A stretch of 64,000 nucleotides of DNA from Caldifarciminota bacterium (GCA_027026255.1 JALVOT010000018.1:62001-126000); one strand, 5' to 3'; positions 52,327 to 59,319 are shown, counted from the first letter of the stretch. Program-made: numbers and translations. The notes: generated by a model not told the origin, from the letters alone.

Positions 52327-53016
52327 GTGGGGTATCATTATTATGATAACAAACTTTCTGCAGAAAAGCTGAAGCGCTGTTACGAAATCGCACCAGCCCG
52401 CGTTAAGCAGTATCTTGAAGCAGAGATAAAATTTGTCCTAAAAAAACTCCATCCCCTCTCTAAGGTTCTGGAATTAGGATGTGGATACGGAAGGGTGCTT
52501 GCACCACTTACGCAATATGCCGGGTTTGTGGTCGGTATTGATACATCATTCCAGAGTTTATTAATGTGCAGAAAAACAATGCAGGGGATTTCCAATTATG
52601 CCTTATCGAATATGGACGCCGTATGCACCGGGTTTCCTGATCGGTTATTTGATACAGTCGTCTGTATACAAAACGGAATATCAGCGTTCAATGTGAACCA
52701 ATCCGGGTTGATAAAAGAAAGTATAAGAATCACAAAACCTGGAGGAACAATTTTATTTTCAAGTTATTCTGATAAATTCTGGGCGCACAGACTCCAATGG
52801 TTTGAGATGCAATCCAGAGCCGAATTAATCGGCAAAATCGACACGAAAAATACACGCAATGGGAAAATTATCTGCAAGGACGGTTTTACCGCCGGCACTG
52901 TGAGAGCGGATGATTTTAAAAGGTTGATATCAGGATTTAATGTTGAGACAACAATAACCGAAGTCGACGAATCGAGCGTCTTCTTTATAATAAAAGTGAA
53001 CACAAAATCAAAATAG
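52327..53016 (+). CDS. Class I SAM-dependent methyltransferase
   Basis: 229 residues. The SAM-binding core shows V-L-E-L-G-C-G-Y-G-R-V (motif I), V-V-G-I-D-T-S (end of strand 2), S-N-M-D-A-V-C and F-D-T-V-V-C-I-Q-N-G (strand 4), and L-I-K-E-S-I-R-I-T-K-P-G-G-T-I-L (motif post-III). The substrate is unknown. The GTG start lies five bases after a -10 box, so the message is probably leaderless. It is the last plus-strand gene before the accessory island. Confidence 0.85.
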   Translation: MGYHYYDNKLSAEKLKRCYEIAPARVKQYLEAEIKFVLKKLHPLSKVLELGCGYGRVLAPLTQYAGFVVGIDTSFQSLLMCRKTMQGISNYALSNMDAVCTGFPDRLFDTVVCIQNGISAFNVNQSGLIKESIRITKPGGTILFSSYSDKFWAHRLQWFEMQSRAELIGKIDTKNTRNGKIICKDGFTAGTVRADDFKRLISGFNVETTITEVDESSVFFIIKVNTKSK

Positions 53017-53023
53017 CACCTAT

Positions 53024-53113
53024 TTCCACTTACGAAGTGGAAATCAATTTACATACGAAGATTTGAGCCAAACAGCTTAAAATTGTCCAATGTCCAGACC
53101 TGACATCATTTCA
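53024..53113. repeat. Dispersed 90-bp hairpin repeat, copy 1
   Basis: Begins with the palindrome TTCCACTTACGAAGTGGAA (53024-53042), then an AT-rich middle and an end with GTCCAGACCTGACATCATTT. It differs from copy 3 at only four positions over 90 bases. It ends three bases before the DUF433 stop codon (that gene reads on the minus strand). Confidence 0.85.
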
Positions 53114-53115
53114 GA

Positions 53116-53391
53116 CTATTTCAAGCCTGCTTTTACTTTCTTCTCAGTATCGTTTTCGATTTCTTTGTCTATTTCCTCCTGGTTATCAAAATAGAACGAA
53201 ATCGCATCGTAAATTTGGGCAAGGGTCAAATGAGGAAGTTCACGCAGAATTTCTTCTGGTGTATAGCCCACTTTGTAATAAATAACGAGATTCTTAACCG
53301 AAGTCCGTGTGTTTTTAATCACCGGACGACCACCCAGAATGCCCTTCTTCGTTTCTATATGTGGATGTTTAATCTTAGCAATCAATTTCAT
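53116..53391 (-). CDS. DUF433-family antitoxin-like protein, without partner
   Basis: A 91-residue DUF433 protein: the typical P-H-I-E then G-I-L-G-G-R-P-V-I-K-N-T-R-T-S-V-K, Y-T-P-E-E-I-L-R-E-L-P-H-L-T-L-A-Q-I-Y-D-A. Members act as winged-helix/ribbon antitoxins, usually followed by a PIN-like (DUF5615) toxin. Here no toxin follows; the next feature is a repeat. ATG 53391 is six bases after a TATAAT box, so the message is probably leaderless; a TTG at 53397 directly abuts the -10 box and cannot be used. Confidence 0.85.
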   Translation of the reverse strand: MKLIAKIKHPHIETKKGILGGRPVIKNTRTSVKNLVIYYKVGYTPEEILRELPHLTLAQIYDAISFYFDNQEEIDKEIENDTEKKVKAGLK

Positions 53392-53397
53392 ACCCAA

Positions 53398-53425
53398 ATT
53401 ATATTTATAAAATTTCTTCAGTCAA
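53398..53425 (-). promoter_or_regulatory. Promoter of the DUF433 gene
   Basis: On the minus strand: TTGACT (53425-53420), 16-bp spacer, TATAAT (53403-53398). Confidence 0.7.
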
Positions 53426-53432
53426 GTCTTCC

Positions 53433-53511
53433 TTCCACTTACGAAGTGGAAATCAACTTATATGCGAAGATTTGGGCGCACATTTATATAATTTCTAATT
53501 TCCAGGTCTGA
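53433..53511. repeat. Dispersed hairpin repeat, copy 2 (diverged)
   Basis: The same TTCCACTTACGAAGTGGAA palindrome (53433-53451) and next ~26 bases as copies 1 and 3. It then diverges, ending with TTTCCAGGTCTGACC in place of GTCCAGACCTG. It lies between the DUF433 promoter and the end of the AbiEii gene. Confidence 0.75.
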
Positions 53512-53542
53512 CCTCGAATTTGCCTGACCCTGTATATTCTAC

Positions 53543-54340
53543 TCAGGTGTATTTCTGAATAAGCTTCTCAACGATGATTTTTGCATTGATGATCAAATCA
53601 GTTTCCTGCTCATCAAAGAGAAAGGGCTGCAAAATACCTGCCTGTTTTTTCAGTTCAATCCCGGAAAACCCCCTCACACAATTAGATAGTATCTCAAATG
53701 GCTCCTTTTTATAGCCCAATTCCGCAAAGATTCTTTCATCAACCGTAAACTTTTGCGACAGCATAAAGATAATATCATAAAGATGCCGCGCCATTTTCTT
53801 TTTCACCAGGGCATCGATCTTGTCAGCAAATAGAATACTCTTTTTTGTACACACACAGGGATAGGTTTCACCATATCCGGTGATCAGTTCGGTTTCCGTT
53901 TTGATCTCCCACCTCGGAATATTTACCTCGAACTTAATCAGTAACCCGGATTCCCTGGTATGTTTGGTTTTAATGCCATAGATTTTTTCAATATCAGGAA
54001 AATTAAATCTACCTACCAGAACTTGTCCCCAATGTGAAAATGTGACCTTGCTTCTAATTCCTGACCTTTTCAGCTCGATAATCAGGCTATGACAAAGCTC
54101 CTCGAATTTTCTCCGGCTAATTTGGTTTGAATTAAAATCGAGGTCCTCAGAGAATCTCTTAAGGTTATGGACCAATCTGAGATATGTGCCGCCCGTGAAA
54201 AACAATTGTTTTCCCGCATCAGTTCGGTATACCTGCTTGAGCAATAACACCTGAAGATATTCCCGCAGGATACCCCTGGTCTTATCAGACGGCATATTAC
54301 GCAATCTTGCCTGTTCGATCAGTGTATCATAGGTTAGCAT
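53543..54340 (-). CDS. abiEii: AbiEii-type nucleotidyltransferase toxin
   Basis: A 265-residue nucleotidyltransferase of the AbiEii/AbiGii (DUF1814) family. The signature F-T-G-G-T-Y-L-R lies at residues 48-55 and R-F-S-E-D-L-D-F at 62-69, with a later S-I-L-F-A-D-K-I-D-A-L motif. In the AbiE system this toxin attacks translation by adding nucleotides to tRNA and is silenced by AbiEi. I chose ATG 54340, four bases after AGGGGAG; the frame also has an ATG at 54355. It overlaps the abiEi end, as in known pairs. Confidence 0.9.
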   Translation of the reverse strand: MLTYDTLIEQARLRNMPSDKTRGILREYLQVLLLKQVYRTDAGKQLFFTGGTYLRLVHNLKRFSEDLDFNSNQISRRKFEELCHSLIIELKRSGIRSKVTFSHWGQVLVGRFNFPDIEKIYGIKTKHTRESGLLIKFEVNIPRWEIKTETELITGYGETYPCVCTKKSILFADKIDALVKKKMARHLYDIIFMLSQKFTVDERIFAELGYKKEPFEILSNCVRGFSGIELKKQAGILQPFLFDEQETDLIINAKIIVEKLIQKYT

Positions 54341-54935
54341 AAATCTCCCCTGCATTCAGATTGTATAATCTGGCATACCTGTATACTTTCTTCCGGTTGA
54401 ATGCCTTGATTTTTCCTCTGTCAAACCGCATATCCGGGAGCTCGAATTTCTTTTTCCGGTATGTCTGGAAATACAGGTAATCAATGAATGCTTTTTCAGG
54501 CTCGGCAATCAAAACTGGCAACCCCCTGATCTCTTCGATCGAATATCCATTGAAGACCTCCGGTCTCACCGTGCGGTACAGGAACAGGCCATAGCGGTTC
54601 TTGTACTTGCGCGTTGGCTTGGTCGTAATCGAGGTTACCGCCATAGAAACTTCCGGGATAATGCTGTAATGAGACAAGGCTGTCTCTAAAGAAATATATG
54701 ATGGTTGGTACATTTTATTCGCCACATAAAGGTCCGGAATATTCACCTGTTTTGGATAGGCAATTTCATAGAGCCCTTTTTTCAAAGACATAACCCAGCC
54801 CTTGCTTTTCCAACGGTACATAAGTTTGCGCAGATTCTCCTTTGTTTCATTCGGATACAGCAACAACAGTTCATCAAAGGAAAAGACAAAGAGCCTGTTC
54901 GCTTCTAAGGTTCTGTACATCTCCATAAACTTCAT
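54327..54935 (-). CDS. abiEi: AbiEi-type antitoxin/transcriptional regulator
   Basis: About 202 residues. N-terminal winged-helix region (F-S-F-D-E-L-L-L-L-Y then W-K-S-K-G-W-V-M-S-L-K-K-G-L-Y-E-I) and C-terminal AbiEi domain with Y-I-S-L-E-T-A-L-S-H-Y-S-I-I-P, Y-G-L-F-L-Y-R-T-V, and A-E-P-E-K-A-F-I-D-Y-L-Y. AbiEi represses the abiE operon and neutralises the toxin. Start uncertain: ATG 54935, 54926 or 54920 (the last after a GGAG). Confidence 0.88.
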   Translation of the reverse strand: MKFMEMYRTLEANRLFVFSFDELLLLYPNETKENLRKLMYRWKSKGWVMSLKKGLYEIAYPKQVNIPDLYVANKMYQPSYISLETALSHYSIIPEVSMAVTSITTKPTRKYKNRYGLFLYRTVRPEVFNGYSIEEIRGLPVLIAEPEKAFIDYLYFQTYRKKKFELPDMRFDRGKIKAFNRKKVYRYARLYNLNAGEIYANL

Positions 54936-54971
54936 TTTATATAATGCCCTTTTTTGTCCATTATCTGAAAT

Positions 54972-54999
54972 ATTATACAGATAATTAGAAAAGTGTCAA
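54972..54999 (-). promoter_or_regulatory. Consensus promoter of abiEi-abiEii
   Basis: On the minus strand: TTGACA (54999-54994), 16-bp spacer, TATAAT (54977-54972). AbiEi would be expected to bind inverted repeats around here, but I see no clear pair. Confidence 0.7.
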
Positions 55000-55030
55000 G
55001 GTCCTGTTTGTGACCGTTAACAGACATCGA

Positions 55031-55120
55031 TTCCACTTACGAAGTGGAAATCAATTTATATACGAAGATTTGGGCCAGACAGCTTAAAATTGTCCAATGT
55101 CCAGACCTGGCATCATTTCA
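55031..55120. repeat. Dispersed 90-bp hairpin repeat, copy 3
   Basis: Palindrome TTCCACTTACGAAGTGGAA at 55031-55049 and the full 90-bp body; 86 of 90 bases match copy 1. Its last three bases (55118-55120) are the stop codon of the AbiU2-like reading frame on the minus strand. Confidence 0.85.
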
Positions 55121-55777
55121 TTCAAAAAATTTTTCAACTTCTGCCGTAACAAACTTATTTGTTAAATCCAAATCAGTTCCAGTAATAAGAAGGTAATACC
55201 TTCGGAAAATTTTAGCAAGATTATCATTACAAGCGTGCGCTTGTTTAAACGTCGGGATTCTTCTTTTAAAACGTTTTTGATTACAGACTCGATGGGCTAT
55301 AAATTTATGTCTAAAAATTACTGTTAATTTACGTATCTCTTTAATCTTTTTAAGATCTTCATTTACGATATTTTTATCAATATAATCCCCCTTACCAGCC
55401 AGTTCTGTAAATTCTTTGTTAAGTCATCCTTCTTCATATTTTCGTACAAAATTATTCATGTTATTCAAATTTAAATGAGTATAAGTACGCCTTGAAATCA
55501 ATTGGGGATTATTTTTTACCTCATTTAGTAAACTTACTAATGAAACAACATCCGGTCCAACATCTATAAGACGATAAATGCCAGTACTTATAGCAGCGCT
55601 ATGTACCATTCCAAGATACCGATAGAGAATATTTTTTTCTGGAAATTTACCTGAATTTTTAAAATTTTTCCCTAACGTTGTATAAATGGCTTTTAATTCT
55701 AACAAATATTCAATTTCTGCCCTCAAATCATTTTCTACCCACCGCTTCCATTTGTTTATTATACCAGATTTATTCAT
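55118..55777 (-). pseudogene. AbiU2-like HEPN protein gene interrupted by an in-frame TGA
   Basis: From ATG 55777 the frame runs 117 codons to a TGA at 55426-55424 and then stays open in the same frame for another 101 codons to a TGA at 55120-55118. Joined, it would be ~219 residues. The first part has I-Y-R-L-I-D-V-G and L-V-S-L-L-N-E-V; the second has F-R-H-K-F-I-A-H-R, an R-x5-H motif of HEPN folds. Together they match, from memory, the AbiU2 family. Other genes here end with TGA, so recoding is unlikely and I read this as a nonsense mutation. The 117-residue N-terminal piece might still be made. Confidence 0.7.
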
Positions 55778-55887
55778 AGAATCATCGATTCCGTCGTTTT
55801 ATATTAACAAATTCGCTCGGTAATTTCACAATAAACACTCCCACATACCATTTCCTCTAATGCTGAAATTTGACCCCCACACGATTC

Positions 55888-56733
55888 TCATTTACTCGCC
55901 CTTTTGGCTAATGAAGCAGGACATTTACCACGATAACTGCATGCCCGGCATTTCCATTCCTTTTTTGTCGGTATTGCCTTACGCTTTTTTAGCCAAAACT
56001 TTAAAGCCCAATTTAAATCTCTGATAATTCTATCTCTGTCATATCTTTCTACCCACGCTACAATATCGCCTTTAGAGCATTTGGGACATAAATCTTTTTT
56101 CTTTATTATACCAACTTTTCTTTTCGACAATTTTAAAATTTTTTCTTCCTGAGTTAACTGGCAAAATCCGCATGTTGGGGTCGTAACTATTATTATATAT
56201 TTAAGGTATTCAGTATAAAAACCAAGGCTATCTAATAGCAAACAGTATAAAAGTGCTTGAATATGTTGTGGCATTGAGAAATGAGGACTTCTTGAAGTTT
56301 TTCGTTCAATAACATATTTAGGGACTTTATTTGAAAAAACTACGCAGTCGGGCATTCCAAGAATAAAAATACCTCTATACTTCATTATTAACATTGATTC
56401 TATTAAATTAACTCTTTTACCTTTTTTAATTTCTTCTGCTATAAGCTCGAGAGGTTTTTCTATAGCTAAATCCTCTATTTGTTCATGCCTCTCTATGCCA
56501 ATTAGCATTGCTTCGGTCTTAAACTCTCCATATTTCATTTTCATTTCAATCTGCTTTTCACAATAATATTGCTGAGCTATGTTATGTACAGAAATGGATA
56601 CAATATTATATCTGCGTGATTTGGAGGTCATATTTTTATATTCTTCATATAAACGAAGTAATTTATTAAATGGAGAAATATTTTTTTTCTTTATAACTGG
56701 TGCAGATTTTTTTGATATCCTCAGCTTTCTCAT
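55888..56733 (-). CDS. Cas4-like PD-(D/E)XK nuclease with Fe-S cysteines
   Basis: A 281-residue RecB/Cas4-type nuclease. Seen: Y-Y-C-E-K-Q (first cluster Cys), I-G-I-E-R-H-E-Q (motif with conserved His), M-P-D-C-V-V (Asp), Y-V-I-E-R-K-T-S (the E-x-K), H-I-Q-A-L-L-Y-C (QxxxY-like), and a C-terminal W-K-C-R-A-C-S-Y-R-G-K-C set. An inserted C-x2-C...C-x2-C zinc-like pair (T-C-G-F-C, L-C-P-K-C) lies before it, which I do not know from classical Cas4. No CRISPR array or other cas gene is nearby, so a defence or repair role outside CRISPR is likely. Confidence 0.8.
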   Translation of the reverse strand: MRKLRISKKSAPVIKKKNISPFNKLLRLYEEYKNMTSKSRRYNIVSISVHNIAQQYYCEKQIEMKMKYGEFKTEAMLIGIERHEQIEDLAIEKPLELIAEEIKKGKRVNLIESMLIMKYRGIFILGMPDCVVFSNKVPKYVIERKTSRSPHFSMPQHIQALLYCLLLDSLGFYTEYLKYIIIVTTPTCGFCQLTQEEKILKLSKRKVGIIKKKDLCPKCSKGDIVAWVERYDRDRIIRDLNWALKFWLKKRKAIPTKKEWKCRACSYRGKCPASLAKRASK

Positions 56734-56763
56734 TTACTTCCTCAAGAAATATTTATATTATTA

Positions 56764-56838
56764 TTCATTAAATTCCTCATACCCCCCCTCAAGTAATCAA
56801 CCCCTGAGGCGCCGAGGATGTTGAAGATTTGGTCTGGC
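56764..56838. repeat. Dispersed gene-end relic, copy A
   Basis: About 75 bases shared with 59138-59213 (TTCATTAAATTCCTCAT to GGTCTGGC). Read on the minus strand it encodes P-D-Q-I-F-N-I-L-G-A-S-G-V-D-Y-L-R, then shifts frame relative to copy B. It looks like the conserved C-terminal end of one protein family whose body is lost. I do not recognise the family. Confidence 0.6.
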
Positions 56839-56917
56839 TGGTTTTTGATATCATCATCGCCAGTTTTGAATCTTATGTGCCCGTATTTTGCTTTTTTACT
56901 AAAACCCTGTTTCATCC

Positions 56918-58051
56918 TCATCCAGCAACCCTCCATATTTTTCTCATAAATTTCTCAGCCCAGTATTTGCGGGGGATTTTATCAGATACCGGCTCTTTTA
57001 AACGATTTAGATTTCTCGGAGAAAGTTTTCTATCGTGCTGTAAAACTCCAACAACAATTGCTGAACTTACACCTACCTTTTGAGCACAGTCTTTAACCCG
57101 ATATTCAGAAATATATTTGCTAAAAGGCCTGAAATATTCTTGAATTTCACCGGCTTTAATCATTTTCAGGGCAAATCTATCAGCTTGTTTCTCTTTTGTT
57201 GTACTTATAATTTCAAGACTATCAATAAAGTAATCATTGCTCTTTTTCAGATGTAATAAAATGTGGGCAGTCTCATGAGCGACTGTGAACCAGAAATTAT
57301 CTATTCTATTATATCTTACTGTATAGGCAATTACTGGATTTTTCCTATCGAAAAAAGCAGCTCCATCCAAATAGGTTTTTTGCAGATGACTTAATACAAA
57401 GAACTTTATTCCAGCAGCATTTAAATCTTTAAGAAATTTTTTAATCCCATTTGGTTGAAGTGTGTAAATAGTAAAATTGTTAACAATTTCTTTTAATTTT
57501 TTCTCGCTATAATTATTTACTGAATATATCCGCGCACATTTTTTAGCCATATTAAACCAGGTATATGCATGATACAAATTGAATTTACCAAAAGCCGAAG
57601 ACTTACGCAAATTTGGCAATGGCACACTTTCTAACCGTTTGAAATCGAGCGATTTTCTGCCCCAGAACCGCTGCACTTGTTTTTTTAGTTCATCAGGATT
57701 TTTATATTTTGGGAGCCAGCCCTTCTTTACCATCTCTTTAATAGGCATATAGTTAAAGATATTCGCAAGGAGGTCAACTCGTTTTGCACTTCTCTCGTCC
57801 TTTTTAAGGCGCAACCTATAATTTGCATCCAGAGCAATCCAAAATTGTGGTGATTGCCCAAATGCTTCGCTCAACAGCCTTGCAGTCTCAACAGTTATTG
57901 CCTGTTTATTCTTAATTAATTGGTTTACTGATTTCAAAGACATACCAATTATTTCGGCAAGGTCTTCCTGACGCCATCCACGAGCTTCTAATTCCTCTTT
58001 TATAAAAGCACCCGGTCCTATGTTAAGATAAGGTTTATATTTTTTTGCCAT
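56918..58051 (-). CDS. higA: HigA-type antitoxin fused to ImmA/IrrE metallopeptidase
   Basis: 377 residues. The N-terminal ~90 form an XRE helix-turn-helix of the HigA type (G-W-R-Q-E-D-L-A-E-I-I-G-M-S-L-K-S-V-N-Q-L and Q-F-W-I-A-L-D). The C-terminal half carries an ImmA/IrrE-like zinc peptidase motif H-E-T-A-H at residues 259-263. It starts two bases after the RelE/HigB-like toxin gene ends, toxin first, as in higBA. The peptidase may cleave a partner or sense stress; that is inference. Confidence 0.88.
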   Translation of the reverse strand: MAKKYKPYLNIGPGAFIKEELEARGWRQEDLAEIIGMSLKSVNQLIKNKQAITVETARLLSEAFGQSPQFWIALDANYRLRLKKDERSAKRVDLLANIFNYMPIKEMVKKGWLPKYKNPDELKKQVQRFWGRKSLDFKRLESVPLPNLRKSSAFGKFNLYHAYTWFNMAKKCARIYSVNNYSEKKLKEIVNNFTIYTLQPNGIKKFLKDLNAAGIKFFVLSHLQKTYLDGAAFFDRKNPVIAYTVRYNRIDNFWFTVAHETAHILLHLKKSNDYFIDSLEIISTTKEKQADRFALKMIKAGEIQEYFRPFSKYISEYRVKDCAQKVGVSSAIVVGVLQHDRKLSPRNLNRLKEPVSDKIPRKYWAEKFMRKIWRVAG

Positions 58052-58053
58052 AA

Positions 58054-58365
58054 TTATTTTGCATAATGTTTAGAAATCTTTTTTATTATGATTTTTCCGA
58101 TTGTTTTTTCTTTATTTTGCCACTGAATATCAACGAGAAGGCGGTAAGATTTGTTAAGCCTGACTGAATATCTACCAGCATAACCTTTTAAGCGTTTAAA
58201 ATGTAGCGAAGCAGAATTCCATAAATCGTATATATCCTTTGCAGCCTCGAAGGACTCTATCCGCATAAAGAATTTCCTAATAACGCTCTTTGGAAATCCG
58301 CACTTGGGACTATGCCCTTTCGTATAGATCTCAAGCAGCTCCTTATTCCCAAACTCAACCTGCAA
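58054..58365 (-). CDS. higB: HigB/RelE-ParE superfamily toxin
   Basis: A 103-residue RelE/ParE-fold protein. Seen: V-E-F-G-N-K-E-L-L-E-I-Y, L-H-F-K-R-L-K-G-Y-A-G-R-Y-S-V-R-L-N-K-S-Y-R-L-L, and I-I-K-K-I-S-K-H-Y. The G-R-Y-S-V-R and Y-R-L strands with a late His match ribosome-dependent mRNA interferases of the HigB type. The start is TTG 58365, with CAGGGG just upstream and no in-frame ATG nearby. It is encoded before its antitoxin. Confidence 0.85.
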   Translation of the reverse strand: MQVEFGNKELLEIYTKGHSPKCGFPKSVIRKFFMRIESFEAAKDIYDLWNSASLHFKRLKGYAGRYSVRLNKSYRLLVDIQWQNKEKTIGKIIIKKISKHYAK

Positions 58366-58388
58366 CCCCTGAACTCCATAGTCTATTA

Positions 58389-58416
58389 AGTATAATGATA
58401 ATTAGCAGATTGTCAA
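58389..58416 (-). promoter_or_regulatory. Promoter of higB-higA
   Basis: On the minus strand: TTGACA (58416-58411), 16-bp spacer, TATACT (58394-58389). Confidence 0.65.
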
Positions 58417-58529
58417 GATGCAATTTACCTATGGGGTTAAATTTTAATATACAATTCATCATCGTCAGAACCTTTTAATAATACAATTACTGAGCCGGTC
58501 TTATTTTTTCATTCTCAATACTGTTCATA

Positions 58530-59063
58530 TTACATTCCGGTTTTTCCTTTAATAAAAACCACACATAACAGGACAACGATAGTCAGAATCAACATAGCCA
58601 AGTAAAAAAGATAAACATTGCGAAATTTGAGAATGGTCCACCTGCTTGTTTTCGTCTTATATTCTTTCTTAATTTCTGGTAGTTTCCCAATAGCGTGTGC
58701 GTTAGGATCATATACCCCAGGGTTTTCAGGTATTCTCCATTTTTCAAATGCTTTTGTCAATTGTTCATCATTTCGCAAAAACTTTTCTAATTTGTTTCCT
58801 CGATATATATATTGTCGCTGAATACGTTTAAATTCAACTTCAATGAAACAAAATAGTACAGGAATAAAGAAAGCCAAAATGAATACAGTTATTAATCTGC
58901 TTTGAAGACCAAATCCGACAACAGCGATCCATAATGTAATCACCCATCCTTTGATTTGAAAAAGCATACTATCATATCGTCCTATCACAGATGTTATTAA
59001 GTCCAGCTCTTTTTTTAATAAATCTAATTTGAACTCAAATAATTCCTTTTGTGATGATTCCAT
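58530..59063 (-). CDS. Multi-TM protein of unknown function
   Basis: A 177-residue protein. A charged helix (E-F-K-L-D-L-L-K-K-E-L-D-L-I) precedes two closely spaced hydrophobic segments around I-K-G-W-V-I-T-L-W-I-A-V-V-G-F-G-L and V-F-I-L-A-F-F-I-P-V-L-F. A soluble stretch of ~80 residues follows, then a third segment (F-Y-L-A-M-L-I-L-T-I-V-V-L-L). I recall similar short proteins with a I-K-G-W-x-x-T-L helix in defence islands, sometimes as candidate membrane effectors, but cannot name a family. Strong AAGGAGG ribosome site. It stands alone between the HigBA module and the Mod gene. Confidence 0.65.
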   Translation of the reverse strand: MESSQKELFEFKLDLLKKELDLITSVIGRYDSMLFQIKGWVITLWIAVVGFGLQSRLITVFILAFFIPVLFCFIEVEFKRIQRQYIYRGNKLEKFLRNDEQLTKAFEKWRIPENPGVYDPNAHAIGKLPEIKKEYKTKTSRWTILKFRNVYLFYLAMLILTIVVLLCVVFIKGKTGM

Positions 59064-59137
59064 TTTGCCTCCTTAACTTTTTATTCCCACCAGCACCTTG
59101 CTCATCTAATACTTCCCTGCCTGTAATTTTACCCCCT

Positions 59138-59213
59138 TTCATTAAATTCCTCATAAACCTTCCTCAGGTAATCAACTCCTGAGGCGCCGAGGATGTTGCA
59201 GATTTGGTCTGGC
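59138..59213. repeat. Dispersed gene-end relic, copy B
   Basis: The partner of 56764-56838. Read on the minus strand, P-D-Q-I-C-N-I-L-G-A-S-G-V-D-Y-L-R-K-V-Y-E-E-F-N-E-R ends in TAA. A stop codon lies four codons upstream, so only the C-terminal end of a protein survives. The rest of 59064-59319 holds nothing else I recognise. Confidence 0.6.
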
Positions 59214-59319
59214 AGAAAGGCCTAACATTATTTCCGTCCAGACCAATCCAGTAAAAAAATCGAAGGAGTGCTTTAGAGTGTGGACATTTTATGTTGGTTG
59301 TGGGAAACGTTGGGTACAT

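Noticed and set aside
53024-55120. CRISPR array made of the three hairpin repeats
   Set aside because: Spacing is irregular (about 400 and 1,600 bases), units are ~90 bases, and intact genes lie between the copies.
53024-55120. Integron with attC sites
   Set aside because: The repeats lie behind each gene as attC sites do, but I see no clear GTTRRRY/RYYYAAC core pair and no integrase. I keep only the cassette-like description.
55424-55777. TGA recoded as an amino acid
   Set aside because: Many intact genes in the window end in TGA with a downstream gene at normal spacing, so the standard code applies.
56742-56936. A 64-codon minus-strand ORF as a real gene
   Set aside because: Its middle is the same relic as at 59138-59213 and it is frameshifted relative to that copy; treated as a degraded gene end.
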